A stretch of DNA of 64,000 nt from Rodentibacter sp901420285 (GCF_041734645.1 NZ_CP162010.1:1364001-1428000), one strand, 5' to 3'; positions 13,213-22,210 are shown, numbered from the stretch's first letter. Notes: generated by a model not told the origin, from the letters alone. Made by a program: numbers and translations.

Positions 13213-14100
13213 TTATTTTTTCGGCGCTTGCATAAAGCGGAAAAAATCGCTATTTGGTTTTAAAATCATCATATTATCGGAATTGGCGAAACTCGCTTCA
13301 TAGGCCTTCAGACTTCTCACGAAACTAAAGAATTGCGGTTCTTGAGAAAACGCATCTGAATATAATTTTGCAGCGCTTGCCTCCCCTAAACCACGTAATT
13401 CTTGTGCGGTCTTATTCGCATTGGCAAGAATTAGGGTTACTTTACGATCCACATCCGCTTGAATGAACGCTGCTTTTTCTTTACCTTGCGAACGATGTTC
13501 GCGCGCTACCGCATCACGCTCGGCGCGCATACGTTGGTAAATAGAAGAAGAGACTTCATCCGGTAAGTTGATTTGTTTCACGCGTACATCCACCACTTCA
13601 ATACCTAGTTCAGCCGTACTGTCTTGCCCTGAATTTAACGCTTTTTTTGCACCTTCCATCAGCTCGCCACGGGTGCCGGAGACGATATCTTTAATGGTGC
13701 GGGTACCGATTTCCGAACGCAACCGATCGTTGACTTTACGACTTAACAAGCTCGCCGCCTGACTGTAATCACCACCACCGGTAGAAGTATAAAAACGACC
13801 GAAATCGCTAATTTTCCATTTCACGTAAGAATCGACCAACAAGTCTTTTTTCTCGACGGTCACGAAACGCGTTGCTGAACCGTCTAATGTCCGAATACGC
13901 GCATCCAACACTTTAATGCTGTCAATTAGCGGCACTTTGAAATGCAAACCCGGTTCATACACCAAGACTTTGTTGTCAGCGCCGCGTTGCACTTTATTGA
14001 ATCTTAACATAATGCCGCGTGTACCTTCGGTCACGACTACTACACTGGAATAAATTATCGCCGCGATCACGAAAATAACGGGTAATAAAAATTTACGCAT
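13213..14100 (-). CDS. hflC: HflC, SPFH-domain regulator of FtsH
   Basis: With HflK it forms the large membrane cage that surrounds and modulates the FtsH protease. The protein has 295 residues, with an N-terminal membrane anchor (residues about 4-24) facing the periplasm, then an SPFH/prohibitin domain starting TEGTRGIMLRFNKV and an Ala/Glu/Arg-rich coiled coil around residues 190-260 (MRAERDAVAREHRSQGKEKA). The start codon overlaps the hflK stop by one base, so translation is coupled. E. coli has hflX upstream of this pair; here the gene before hflK is a CstA-family transporter. Confidence 0.96.
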   Translation of the reverse strand: MRKFLLPVIFVIAAIIYSSVVVVTEGTRGIMLRFNKVQRGADNKVLVYEPGLHFKVPLIDSIKVLDARIRTLDGSATRFVTVEKKDLLVDSYVKWKISDFGRFYTSTGGGDYSQAASLLSRKVNDRLRSEIGTRTIKDIVSGTRGELMEGAKKALNSGQDSTAELGIEVVDVRVKQINLPDEVSSSIYQRMRAERDAVAREHRSQGKEKAAFIQADVDRKVTLILANANKTAQELRGLGEASAAKLYSDAFSQEPQFFSFVRSLKAYEASFANSDNMMILKPNSDFFRFMQAPKK

Positions 14101-15314
14101 TAATTAAATCTCCCTTGGCGAACCGGTTCGGTCATGGTCGGTTGAACTTGAGGCTGAACGCCCATTTGCACTGAAACCGGTGTAGCATCAGGCGCCCCTT
14201 CAGTTTTCGAAGTGGCTTTTTTAGCCATAATTTGTTCCAGCGGTAATACGGTTAAATTGTTGCCATTATTAGCGTCTAGCATCACTTTAGGTGTATTTGC
14301 CATCACTTTTTCCATGGTTTGAATATATAAACGCTCGCGTAATAAATCCGGTGCCGCTTTAAATTCAGGCAATAAACGTTGTAAACGCTCTACTTCCCCT
14401 TGCGCATCTAATACAATGCGGTCCTTATAAGCCGTTGCACCTTCAATAATACGTTGCGCATCACCGCGCGCAATCGGCTCTTTCTCGCGCGCATAGGCCT
14501 CGGCTTCACGAATAAAACGCTGTTCGTCTTCTTGCGCTTTAATCGCATCGTCAAAAGCATCTTTCACTTCTTCCGGCGGACGCGCGGATTGAAAGTTTAC
14601 GTCAATCACTTCAAGCCCCATATCATAAGGCTTGATAATTTCGTTTAAGGCTTTCCACGTATTCTCACGTACGACGGCGCGACCGGTCGTCAGTACGTCA
14701 TTCATGGTCATATGGCCAATTACATAACGTAATGCACTATCGGTCGCCTGGTTCAAGCTGTCATCGGCATTAGTCACGCTGAAACGGTATTTCGCCGGAT
14801 CTTGCACGCGATATTGCACTGTCATTTCTACTTTCACCATATTTTCGTCTTGTGTCAGCATCGCGCCTTGTGTTTTCAACTCTTTAACTTGTTCGACATT
14901 TACCGGAATCACTTTATCAACGAAAGTCGGTTTCCAATTCAAGCCCGGTTGCACAATGGAATAAAGTTCACCGAATCGCAACACTACGCCGCGTTCTGCC
15001 TCTTTAATTGTGTAAAAACCGCTCACGCCCCAAACAATCACACCAAGCGCAATAGCAACCGGTAACACTTTACCGAAATTTGGCATTAAAGGAGAAGGAT
15101 TAGAACCGGCATTATTCCGACCGCCATTTTTACCGCCTCTCCCAAGTTTTTTCAGTAAATTACTAAAAATTTCCTCAATATCCGGCGGGGATTGTTCTTG
15201 ATTTCCGCGGTTTTGATTTGAACTCCATCCGTTATTAGATGAGTTTTCGGGCTTTTGCTCATTGTTTTGCCCCGGCTTGCCCCAAGGATCTTGTCCTGAA
15301 CCGTTCTGCGACAT
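14100..15314 (-). CDS. hflK: HflK, SPFH-domain regulator of FtsH
   Basis: Partner of HflC in the FtsH-HflKC complex. The N-terminus is long, polar and Gly/Asn-rich (MSQNGSGQDPWGKPGQNNEQ), as in the family. A single membrane helix follows at about residues 70-90, then the SPFH domain (YTIKEAERGVVLRFGE) and a coiled-coil tail. I prefer the start at 15314 over the ATG four codons upstream because GGAG sits seven bases before it; the protein is then 404 residues. The C-terminal Gln/Pro/Val-rich tail is typical of the family. Confidence 0.95.
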   Translation of the reverse strand: MSQNGSGQDPWGKPGQNNEQKPENSSNNGWSSNQNRGNQEQSPPDIEEIFSNLLKKLGRGGKNGGRNNAGSNPSPLMPNFGKVLPVAIALGVIVWGVSGFYTIKEAERGVVLRFGELYSIVQPGLNWKPTFVDKVIPVNVEQVKELKTQGAMLTQDENMVKVEMTVQYRVQDPAKYRFSVTNADDSLNQATDSALRYVIGHMTMNDVLTTGRAVVRENTWKALNEIIKPYDMGLEVIDVNFQSARPPEEVKDAFDDAIKAQEDEQRFIREAEAYAREKEPIARGDAQRIIEGATAYKDRIVLDAQGEVERLQRLLPEFKAAPDLLRERLYIQTMEKVMANTPKVMLDANNGNNLTVLPLEQIMAKKATSKTEGAPDATPVSVQMGVQPQVQPTMTEPVRQGRFN

Positions 15315-15401
15315 GTCGTTCTCCATTTGTCAAAAAATTGTTGCGAGTTTAGCGAATTAATAGGGATGCGTCTATTAAAATGCAAGCGATTTTGGCAAGA
15401 A

Positions 15402-15432
15402 AAAACCGTTTAAGCTTTCACTTAAACGGTTT
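15402..15432 (-). terminator. Terminator after the cstA-type gene
   Basis: The hairpin AAACCGTTTAAG ... CTTAAACGGTTT with a six-base loop is followed by a T-rich run on the minus strand, 17 bp beyond the stop. Confidence 0.8.
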
Positions 15433-15448
15433 TATGCTTTTAAAGCAA

Positions 15449-17044
15449 TTATGCGTTTATATTGTTGATATAAGCTTCTTCATCGCGATCACCTAACGGT
15501 TTAAGTAAGGTGAAAAATAATACAATAAACAATACTGTTGTAGCCAAACCTAGATATACAGACAATTGATAATCTAAGTTAAAACCGATTTTATTGTAGT
15601 ATAAGTAAGTTGCACAAACAGTGGTGATAAACCACGCCGGGATGGACGCTACCCAATGGAATTTATGGTAACGATATAGGTAAGCTGCTCCGGTCCATAA
15701 CATCACCATAGCTGTCATTTGGTTTGCCCAAGTAAAGTAGCGCCATAACAGGCTAAAATCAATGGTGGAAACAAAGTAACCTAACACAAATAAAGGCACG
15801 GCAATCAATAAACGTTTAGACAGTGAACGTTGATCAATATTGAAGATTTCTGCTAACTGTAAACGCGCGGCGCGGAATGCAGTATCGCCGGAAGTAATAG
15901 GAAGAACAACCACACCTAACACCGCAAAAATACCGCCAATGAAGCCTAAGAAATGCAATGAACTGTCATACACCACTTTAGATGGCGAACCAGCAGAGAT
16001 GGCATCTTGTAACGCTTGTGGATTCTCATAGAATGCTAAACCGACCATACACCAAATTAACGCAATAATACCTTCGGTAATCATCGCACCGTAGAAAATG
16101 AAACGACCTTCTTTTTCATTTTCAGCACAACGCGCCATTAACGGAGTTTGAGTAGCATGAAAACCTGATAACGCGCCACAAGAAATGGTTAAGAATAATA
16201 ACGGCCAAACCGGTACATCGCCTTTGACTTGGAAGTTTTGTGTAAATTTATCCCAAGTTAAGCCTTGGCCATCGGCATCAACCGTACGGAAAAATTCAAT
16301 TGGATCCACCGCACTAAAGTGCGCAGAAACTAAACCGTACACCATCCCTACTGACATGAATAACAATAACGCGCCGAATAATGGATAGATGCGGCCGATA
16401 ATTTTGTCAATTGGCAATAATGTCGCGAGAATATAGTAGGCAAAAATGATTAAGGTCCAAACAGAAACAACTGTTGCCTTATCCATTCCCCAAACCTTTA
16501 TTCCGCCGGCTTCCACAGCATGATGAATTGCCTCTGCATCACCTAATTGTAATGCACCTTGAGATGCCCCCATCACATCCATGGTAATGGTTCCCATTAA
16601 TTGCGCCGGGCTTGCTACGAATACCACACCGACCAATAACAAAAGCACAAGAGCTAAAACATTAATAAAGACTTTAACCGGACGACCTAAGAATTTACCA
16701 GCTAAATAAGGCATGGTCGCCCCACCATGACGAATGCTTAACATACCGCATAAATAGTCATGTACCGCACCGGCAAAAATACAACCCAGAACAATCCAAA
16801 GCATCGCAACCGGTCCGTACAACGCACCAAGAATCGGACCAAAAATCGGACCGGTACCTGCAATATTTAATACTTGAATTAACCAAATTTTGGTTTTGGA
16901 CATTGGCATATAATCTACGCCGTCATTGATTTGATAGGCCGGGGTTTGACGATTCGGATTAATGACAAAGATCTTCTCGATAATTTTTCCGTAAACCAAA
17001 TAGCCCAGAATCAAAATGGCTATACAAAAGAAAAACCACAACAT
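15449..17044 (-). CDS. cstA: CstA-family peptide/pyruvate transporter
   Basis: Multi-spanning inner-membrane transporter of the carbon starvation family; E. coli relatives CstA and BtsT take up pyruvate or peptides. The 531-residue protein keeps the N-terminal family signature (AGTGPIFGPILGALYGP near residues 62-78, then GAVHDYLCGMLSIRHGG) and many hydrophobic helices. It is clearly shorter than the ~700-residue E. coli proteins; the missing part appears to be extra C-terminal helices. A CRP-like site lies 118-133 bp upstream of its start. Whether it corresponds to CstA or BtsT by function cannot be told from sequence. Confidence 0.85.
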   Translation of the reverse strand: MLWFFFCIAILILGYLVYGKIIEKIFVINPNRQTPAYQINDGVDYMPMSKTKIWLIQVLNIAGTGPIFGPILGALYGPVAMLWIVLGCIFAGAVHDYLCGMLSIRHGGATMPYLAGKFLGRPVKVFINVLALVLLLLVGVVFVASPAQLMGTITMDVMGASQGALQLGDAEAIHHAVEAGGIKVWGMDKATVVSVWTLIIFAYYILATLLPIDKIIGRIYPLFGALLLFMSVGMVYGLVSAHFSAVDPIEFFRTVDADGQGLTWDKFTQNFQVKGDVPVWPLLFLTISCGALSGFHATQTPLMARCAENEKEGRFIFYGAMITEGIIALIWCMVGLAFYENPQALQDAISAGSPSKVVYDSSLHFLGFIGGIFAVLGVVVLPITSGDTAFRAARLQLAEIFNIDQRSLSKRLLIAVPLFVLGYFVSTIDFSLLWRYFTWANQMTAMVMLWTGAAYLYRYHKFHWVASIPAWFITTVCATYLYYNKIGFNLDYQLSVYLGLATTVLFIVLFFTLLKPLGDRDEEAYINNINA

Positions 17045-17161
17045 AAAAGCACCTCAAGGAAATAAGAATTGTGTTGTTTAAAAAACGCGCTAAAAAAGCG
17101 GCGCTTATTCTATGCTAAATTCATCAAAACCAAAATTTAATTTACGGAATTTTTACAATTT

Positions 17162-17177
17162 TGTGATGAATATCACG
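17162..17177. promoter_or_regulatory. CRP-like site between cstA and the zinc-ribbon gene
   Basis: TGTGA-TGAATA-TCACG with flanking T runs (TTTTGTGATGAATATCACG). It matches the CRP consensus half-sites except for the last base. E. coli cstA is known to be CRP-activated, so control of the minus-strand gene is the likelier role. The site could also serve the divergent plus-strand gene. Confidence 0.65.
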
Positions 17178-17244
17178 TTTACCGATCAATGTATTTTTGA
17201 CTAGAATAGAGCAAGCTCAAAACTTTATGGATTAAGGATGAAAA

Positions 17245-17478
17245 ATGGCACTCTCTCGTTGTCCCGAATGTCGCAAAAAAATTAGCGAACATACTGAATA
17301 TTGCCCTTATTGCGGTTTTTCTTTTAAACGGGAAGATCTTGATATTTATAAGCAAAAATTGGAAGAACGACGTTTATATAATGAAGAAATCAATCGAAAA
17401 AGTAGCAAACTGCATTTAATTTGGTTTTGTATATTCGCAGCCGTAATCACAATCGCCGGTCTAATCTTTAATGCATAA
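17245..17478 (+). CDS. Small zinc-ribbon membrane protein
   Basis: A 77-residue protein with no assigned function. It has an N-terminal zinc ribbon with two CxxC knuckles (Cys6/Cys9 in CPEC and Cys20/Cys23 in CPYC), then a charged helix (residues about 28-52, EDLDIYKQKLEERRLYNEE) and a C-terminal transmembrane segment (about 55-75). The layout suggests a cytoplasmic zinc ribbon tethered to the inner membrane. GGATG precedes the ATG (AAGGATGAAAAATGG). It is transcribed away from the cstA-type gene and closed by a strong terminator. Such orphan zinc ribbons are common in Pasteurellaceae but uncharacterised. Confidence 0.8.
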   Translation: MALSRCPECRKKISEHTEYCPYCGFSFKREDLDIYKQKLEERRLYNEEINRKSSKLHLIWFCIFAAVITIAGLIFNA

Positions 17479-17479
17479 A

Positions 17480-17503
17480 AATGGGTTGCTTTTGCAACCC
17501 ATT
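17480..17503 (+). terminator. Terminator after the zinc-ribbon gene
   Basis: A perfect hairpin AATGGGTTGC-TTTT-GCAACCCATT is followed by AAAACTTTTTTG. It may also end artM transcription from the other side. Confidence 0.8.
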
Positions 17504-17530
17504 AAAACTTTTTTGAAAACCAATCGCATT

Positions 17531-18214
17531 TTAGGCGTTTTTTATTTCTAAACGTTCAAACGCAAGCACTTTATTTTCCAGTTTGCGCAACAATAATGTT
17601 GCAATACCGGTAATCACCAAATAAATGCCACCGGCAATGCCGTAAATCGTTAATGCATCATATTCCGTGCCGTAAAGCTGACGCGCGTAACCCATAATAT
17701 CCATAATGGTAATAGTAGAGGCCAATGCGGTGCCCTTAAACACCAAAATAATTTCATTAGAATAAGAAGGCAAAGCACGTTTTAATGCGTAAGGAATCAA
17801 AATTTTTAAGGTTTGTGAACGACTTAGCCCCAAGGCTGCACAACCTTCCCATTGTCCTTTCGGAATCGCCTTCATCGCGCCATGGAATAATTGGGTAGAA
17901 TAGGCCGCGCTGTTTAACGCCAAAGCTAATACGGCGCAAAACCACGCATTGGATAAAATATGCCAAAACGGGCTATTTACAACCCACTCAAACTGCCCCG
18001 GCCCCGCATAAATCAGGAAAAATTGTACAAGCAACGGCGTACCGGTAAATAAAGTCAGGTATAAATTAACGACGCTTTTAACCCACTTATTTTCCATAGA
18101 AAGTAAAAAAGTTAAAAATAACGCCAAGAAAAAGGCAATCAATAAAGAGACCAGCGTCAACAATAAACTGGTCGGAATACCTTGCGCAATGACGCTAAAA
18201 TAATCCTGAAACAT
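17531..18214 (-). CDS. artM: Arginine ABC transporter permease ArtM
   Basis: One of two membrane permeases of the ArtPIQM arginine importer. It has 227 residues, about five hydrophobic helices and the HisM/GlnP-type EAA loop (GQWEGCAALGLSRSQTLKILIPYALKRALP, in pieces). Its start overlaps the artQ stop by one base. It is the last gene of the operon artP-artI-artQ-artM, the E. coli order. One CAATGCGGT motif is inside the gene at 17723-17731. Confidence 0.94.
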   Translation of the reverse strand: MFQDYFSVIAQGIPTSLLLTLVSLLIAFFLALFLTFLLSMENKWVKSVVNLYLTLFTGTPLLVQFFLIYAGPGQFEWVVNSPFWHILSNAWFCAVLALALNSAAYSTQLFHGAMKAIPKGQWEGCAALGLSRSQTLKILIPYALKRALPSYSNEIILVFKGTALASTITIMDIMGYARQLYGTEYDALTIYGIAGGIYLVITGIATLLLRKLENKVLAFERLEIKNA

Positions 18215-18879
18215 TATTTTCCCCCTCTTTCAAAGCGAGTAAAACGCAGTTCTAAACGGCGAATACCGGCTTGGCTAATAATCGTCACGCCCAAATAAAT
18301 CAACGCCGCAATGCCATACCAAGTAAAAGGCTGATGAGTATTCGTGTTGATTAATTGCGCTTGGCGCATCAAATCGTCTACACCAATCAAAGAAATCAAT
18401 GCGGTGTCCTTAAGCAAGACCAACCATTGGTTGCTCAAACCCGGTAAAGCGTGGCGCCAAACTTGCGGCATAATCACATGAACAAACGTATAACCTTTGC
18501 TTAACCCCAATGCGGCGCCAGATTCCCACTGCCCTTTCGGAACGGCTTGAATCGCACCGCGTAAAGTTTGTGACGCGTAAGCGGCAAAAATTAATGACAA
18601 TGCAAAAACACCGCATTCGAAAGCACCGAATTCAATATATTCACCGGTCAGCATTTCCACCACTTCGGTCGAACCGAAGTAAACCAAAAGTACGACTAAG
18701 ATTTCCGGCAAACCGCGCAGTAACGCAATTAACACCGATACCGGTTTGCCTACCAAACGACTGGCTTCCAATAAAACAAAAACCAAACTAAACAGCAAAC
18801 CGACGATTAAGGAACAAACCGCCAGCCCCAAAGTCATCAGGGCGGCGGCAGACATTAAAGAAAGAAAATCAAAAAACAT
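18214..18879 (-). CDS. artQ: Arginine ABC transporter permease ArtQ
   Basis: Second permease subunit of the arginine importer. It has 221 residues and the EAA loop GQWESGAALGLSKG, which contacts the ATPase ArtP. It is separated by 3 bp from artI and overlaps artM by one base. It carries one CAATGCGGT motif at 18397-18405. Confidence 0.94.
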   Translation of the reverse strand: MFFDFLSLMSAAALMTLGLAVCSLIVGLLFSLVFVLLEASRLVGKPVSVLIALLRGLPEILVVLLVYFGSTEVVEMLTGEYIEFGAFECGVFALSLIFAAYASQTLRGAIQAVPKGQWESGAALGLSKGYTFVHVIMPQVWRHALPGLSNQWLVLLKDTALISLIGVDDLMRQAQLINTNTHQPFTWYGIAALIYLGVTIISQAGIRRLELRFTRFERGGK

Positions 18880-18882
18880 AGA

Positions 18883-19602
18883 TTATTTTGTCATCCATTT
18901 ATCATAGATTTTTTGGTATTCCCCGTTGGCTTTAATTGCACGTAACCCTTTATTTAAATTTTCCGCCAACTCTTTGCTAGATTTATTCATCGCAATGCCT
19001 AAACCGTTACCAAAATATTTTTTATTGGTCACCTTATCGCCAACAAACTGGATTTCAGGCTCTTTGTCGATCATATCCGCAAGCACCGCTGTATCGCCGA
19101 AAATAATGTCGATACGACCATTTTTTAAATCTAAAATTGCATCTTGCAAGCTGGCGTAAGCTTTCGGTGCATATTGTTTAGTTTCCGCTATGGTATATTG
19201 TTGGAATGTCGTCCCGTTTTGCACGCCGATATTCTTCGCCGTATCCAATGTCGCTTTACCTTTTAACGCCACATAGCTTGCGGTGCTATCGTAATACGCA
19301 TCAGAGAACAATACCTGTTTTGCGCGCGTTTCGGTAATATCCATAGCGGAAATCGCCGCGTCAAAACGTTTTGCTTTTAAGTTTGGAATTAACGCATCGA
19401 AAGATTCACCTTTAAACTTACAGGTTGCTTGAATCTCTTTACAAATCGCATTTGCCACGTCCACGTCAAACCCAACGATATCGCCTTTTTCATTAGTAAA
19501 CTCAAACGGCGGATAACTCGGCTCCATAGCAAACGTAATGTCTTGAGCATTTACAACTGCAGCTGAACCTAATAAAACGGCACTTAATATTAATTTTTTC
19601 AT
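18883..19602 (-). CDS. artI: Arginine-binding periplasmic protein ArtI
   Basis: Periplasmic solute-binding protein that delivers arginine to ArtQM. It has 239 residues, with a signal peptide ending around VNAQ (residues 1-19), then the family-3 binding-protein fold with the start ITFAMEPSYPPFEF and the conserved DVDVANAICKE segment. The preferred ligand, arginine, is inferred from the operon. Confidence 0.94.
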   Translation of the reverse strand: MKKLILSAVLLGSAAVVNAQDITFAMEPSYPPFEFTNEKGDIVGFDVDVANAICKEIQATCKFKGESFDALIPNLKAKRFDAAISAMDITETRAKQVLFSDAYYDSTASYVALKGKATLDTAKNIGVQNGTTFQQYTIAETKQYAPKAYASLQDAILDLKNGRIDIIFGDTAVLADMIDKEPEIQFVGDKVTNKKYFGNGLGIAMNKSSKELAENLNKGLRAIKANGEYQKIYDKWMTK

Positions 19603-19617
19603 AACATGTCCTTATTT

Positions 19618-20349
19618 CTAGTGAGAAAGATATTGTTTAAATTGTTCGGTTTGAGGATGTTCAAAGCAGTCTGCAGAACCCATTTCCACAATCTTGCCTT
19701 GTTCCATGTAAACGACTTTCGTCGCCACTTTTTGAGCCACGTTCACTTCGTGAGTAACAATTACTTGAGTAATACCGGTTTCTTGTAACTCTTTAATAAT
19801 ATCCACCACTTGCGCGGTAATTTCAGGATCCAACGCAGCAGTCGGCTCGTCAAACAATAATACTTGCGGTTTCATCATTAATGCGCGCGCAATTGCCACA
19901 CGTTGTTGCTGACCGCCGGATAAATGCAACGGAAAACGGTCGGCATATTTTTGCAAACGTAAGCGCTTTAGTAATTCCATCGCTTCGGCTTTTGCCGTCG
20001 CTTCATTTTTACCTAACACCTTCATTGGCGCTTCAATTAAATTTTCAATCACCGTTAAATGCGGCCAAAGATTGTATTGTTGAAACACCATACCAACATC
20101 TTGCCGCAACTGACGAATCGCTTTCGGATTGGCCGTCGCCTTGGATAAATCAAATTCATTATTAGCGATGCTTAATTCGCCGGAAGTCGGCACTTCCAAT
20201 AAATTTAGCGTACGAATCAAAGTACTTTTACCCGCACCGCTCGGCCCAAGCAACACCACCGTATCGCCTTCCTCCGCCTCTAAATTAATGTCAAATAGAG
20301 CTTGGCTGGCGCCATAGAAAAAATTTAAATTTTTAACACGAATAGCCAT
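19618..20349 (-). CDS. artP: Arginine ABC transporter ATP-binding protein ArtP
   Basis: ATPase of the arginine importer. Visible are Walker A GPSGAGKST, the signature LSGGQQQRVAIARAL and Walker B VLLFDEPTAALDPE. I place the start at 20349 (MAIRVKNLNFFYG), ten codons after an upstream ATG, because homology begins there and AAGAGAA lies just before it. At 243 residues it is of normal length. It is first in the operon, preceded by an ARG-box-like palindrome. Confidence 0.94.
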   Translation of the reverse strand: MAIRVKNLNFFYGASQALFDINLEAEEGDTVVLLGPSGAGKSTLIRTLNLLEVPTSGELSIANNEFDLSKATANPKAIRQLRQDVGMVFQQYNLWPHLTVIENLIEAPMKVLGKNEATAKAEAMELLKRLRLQKYADRFPLHLSGGQQQRVAIARALMMKPQVLLFDEPTAALDPEITAQVVDIIKELQETGITQVIVTHEVNVAQKVATKVVYMEQGKIVEMGSADCFEHPQTEQFKQYLSH

Positions 20350-20391
20350 TTTAATTCTCTTGCGTTGTAAGATGAACAAATATTACGTTTT

Positions 20392-20408
20392 AATGCATAT
20401 TTATGCAA
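20392..20408. promoter_or_regulatory. ARG-box-like palindrome upstream of artP
   Basis: AATGCATATTTATGCAA resembles ArgR half-sites (TGCATAWWWATGCA form) and lies 43-59 bp upstream of the artP start. ArgR repression of art genes is known in E. coli; binding here is inferred. Confidence 0.5.
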
Positions 20409-20420
20409 GCGCAAAACATA

Positions 20421-20448
20421 AAAAATCCCAAAATTTTTTTTGGGATTT
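20421..20448 (-). terminator. Terminator between gmhA and artP
   Basis: The hairpin AAATCCCAAAA ... TTTTGGGATTT has a T-rich loop and A/T tails on both sides. It closes gmhA on the minus strand. Confidence 0.75.
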
Positions 20449-20477
20449 CATGTGCAATCAAAATAGCACCGCATTGA

Positions 20478-21062
20478 CTAAGCGTCTTTCGCCATTTCGA
20501 ACTCAATCAACATCATCAAAATATGAATCACTTTAATGTGAATCTCTTGAATACGATCCGCATAACGGAAATGCGGTACGCGAATTTCCACGTCTGCCAA
20601 ACCGGCCATTTTACCGCCGTCTTTTCCCGTCATCGCAATCACTTTCATGCCTTTCGCTTTCGCCGCTTCAATCGCATTTAACACATTTTTAGAATTGCCG
20701 GAAGTAGACAAGCCGAATAACACGTCGCCTTTTTGCCCGACCGCTTCCACATAACGGGAAAACACATAATCATAGCCGAAATCATTACTCACACAGCTTA
20801 AATGACTGACGTCAGAAATCGCGATGGCCGGATAACCCGGACGATTTTCGCGATAACGGCCGGTCAATTCTTCAGCAAAATGCATTGCGTCACAATGGGA
20901 ACCTCCGTTGCCGCAAGAAAGCACCTTGCCCCCCTGTTTGAAACTATTGGAAATTAAAAGCGCTGCTTGTTGAATCAATTTAATGTTATTCTCGTCCGCA
21001 ATAAATTTATTTAATACATCTTGCGCTTCGACAAGTTCCGCTTTGATTTGCTCTAAATACAT
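20478..21062 (-). CDS. gmhA: Phosphoheptose isomerase
   Basis: Converts sedoheptulose 7-phosphate to D-glycero-D-manno-heptose 7-phosphate, the first step to ADP-heptose for the lipopolysaccharide inner core. The 194-residue protein carries the SIS-domain motif SCGNGGSHCDAMHFAEELTG and the C-terminal IHIKVIHILMMLIE helix. It is a single gene divergent from the exported DNA ligase. An unpaired ACCGCATTG is at 20468-20476, just past the stop. Confidence 0.96.
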   Translation of the reverse strand: MYLEQIKAELVEAQDVLNKFIADENNIKLIQQAALLISNSFKQGGKVLSCGNGGSHCDAMHFAEELTGRYRENRPGYPAIAISDVSHLSCVSNDFGYDYVFSRYVEAVGQKGDVLFGLSTSGNSKNVLNAIEAAKAKGMKVIAMTGKDGGKMAGLADVEIRVPHFRYADRIQEIHIKVIHILMMLIEFEMAKDA

Positions 21063-21184
21063 TTTTTGCTCCTTCTGAAAAATGAAACGGAAAATAAAAA
21101 TTTCGTCGCATTGTATAGGAGAAGATTTCCTTTAGCCAGATACAATTCGAAATTCTTTATTTTTTACCTCGCCGGCTTATTTTT

Positions 21185-21200
21185 TGTGATGTCGATCACG
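21185..21200 (+). promoter_or_regulatory. CRP-like site upstream of the exported DNA ligase
   Basis: TGTGA-TGTCGA-TCACG in the context TTTTTGTGATGTCGATCACGA, 79 bp upstream of the ligase ATG. In H. influenzae the orthologue HI1182 belongs to the CRP/Sxy competence regulon (established knowledge). This site has T at position 6 on both halves, so it looks more like a canonical CRP site than a Sxy-dependent CRP-S site. Confidence 0.65.
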
Positions 21201-21278
21201 ACTTTCTGTAAAAATTATTTTCAAAGCAGCGCACACTCTTTTAGCCTCTTGGCATTTTATTCTCAATAAGGAACAAGC

Positions 21279-22085
21279 ATGAAATTACTACGCGTCCTCC
21301 TCTTTTATTGCATTAGTCTCAGCGCTTTTGCCAATGCGGATTTAATGCTCTTACAAAATTACGACAACCAAGACATTCGGGGCTGGGTGATGTCGGAAAA
21401 ATTCGATGGCGTGCGCGGATATTGGGACGGCAAACAATTAATCAGCCGCCAAGGTCAACGGCTTTCCGCACCGGCTTATTTCATTAAAGACTTTCCGCCC
21501 TTTGCAATCGACGGCGAATTATTCAGCGAACGCAATCATTTCGAAGAAATTGCCTCTATCACCAAATCTTACAAGGGAGAACGTTGGGACAAACTCAAAT
21601 TACTCGTCTTCGATGTACCGGATGCGCCGGGCGATTTATTCGAACGCTTAAACGTCCTAAAAACTTATTTGAACGAACATCCAACACCTTATATCGAAAT
21701 CATTGAACAAATTCCGGTGCGAAACAAAGCCCACCTTTATGAATTTCTAGCGGAAGTCGAAAACCGCCAAGGCGAAGGCGTAGTGGTGCGTAACCCGAAG
21801 GCGCCTTACGAACGCAAACGCAGCAATCAGATTTTAAAACTGAAAACCGCTTACGATGAAGAATGTACCGTGATTGCGCACCACAAAGGCAAAGGACAAT
21901 TTGAAAACGTGATGGGCTCGCTCAGCTGTAAAAATGAACGCGGCGAATTCAAAATCGGCTCGGGCTTTAATTTTAGCGAACGAGAAAACCCGCCACCGAT
22001 CGGTTCCGTTATCACTTATAAATATCGCGGCCTCACCAATTCCGGCAAACCACGCTTTGCCACCTACTGGCGGGAAAAGAAATAG
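21279..22085 (+). CDS. ligA: Exported ATP-dependent DNA ligase
   Basis: A minimal ATP-dependent DNA ligase with a signal peptide (residues 1-20, cleavage near FANA-DLM), so probably periplasmic. Visible are motif I with the adenylated lysine Lys41 (SEKFDGVRG), motif III (FAIDGELFSE), motif IV (GEGVVVRNP) and motif V (NQILKLKTAYDEE), then an OB-fold domain. At 268 residues it matches the H. influenzae HI1182 enzyme, a member of the competence regulon, so a role in DNA uptake or processing of imported DNA is plausible. A CRP-like site lies upstream. ligA here follows the H. influenzae usage and is not the NAD-dependent enzyme. Confidence 0.93.
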   Translation: MKLLRVLLFYCISLSAFANADLMLLQNYDNQDIRGWVMSEKFDGVRGYWDGKQLISRQGQRLSAPAYFIKDFPPFAIDGELFSERNHFEEIASITKSYKGERWDKLKLLVFDVPDAPGDLFERLNVLKTYLNEHPTPYIEIIEQIPVRNKAHLYEFLAEVENRQGEGVVVRNPKAPYERKRSNQILKLKTAYDEECTVIAHHKGKGQFENVMGSLSCKNERGEFKIGSGFNFSERENPPPIGSVITYKYRGLTNSGKPRFATYWREKK

Positions 22086-22092
22086 GAATCCG

Positions 22093-22125
22093 GCACCGCA
22101 TTGGAAGCGCCTTCAATGCGGTGCT
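22093..22125 (+). repeat. Inverted pair of CAATGCGGTGC motif after ligA
   Basis: GCACCGCATTG (core 22095-22103), a 10-base loop, then CAATGCGGTGC (core 22114-22122). A further single copy is at 22184-22192 and a decayed one near 22164. It may act as the ligase terminator. Confidence 0.85.
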
Positions 22126-22210
22126 ATTTGGGTAGTCCGATAACATCCGTTCCCACTCAAATTTCAATGCGACACCGAACCTTCAATGCGGTGCCATTTT
22201 GACTTCCGGC

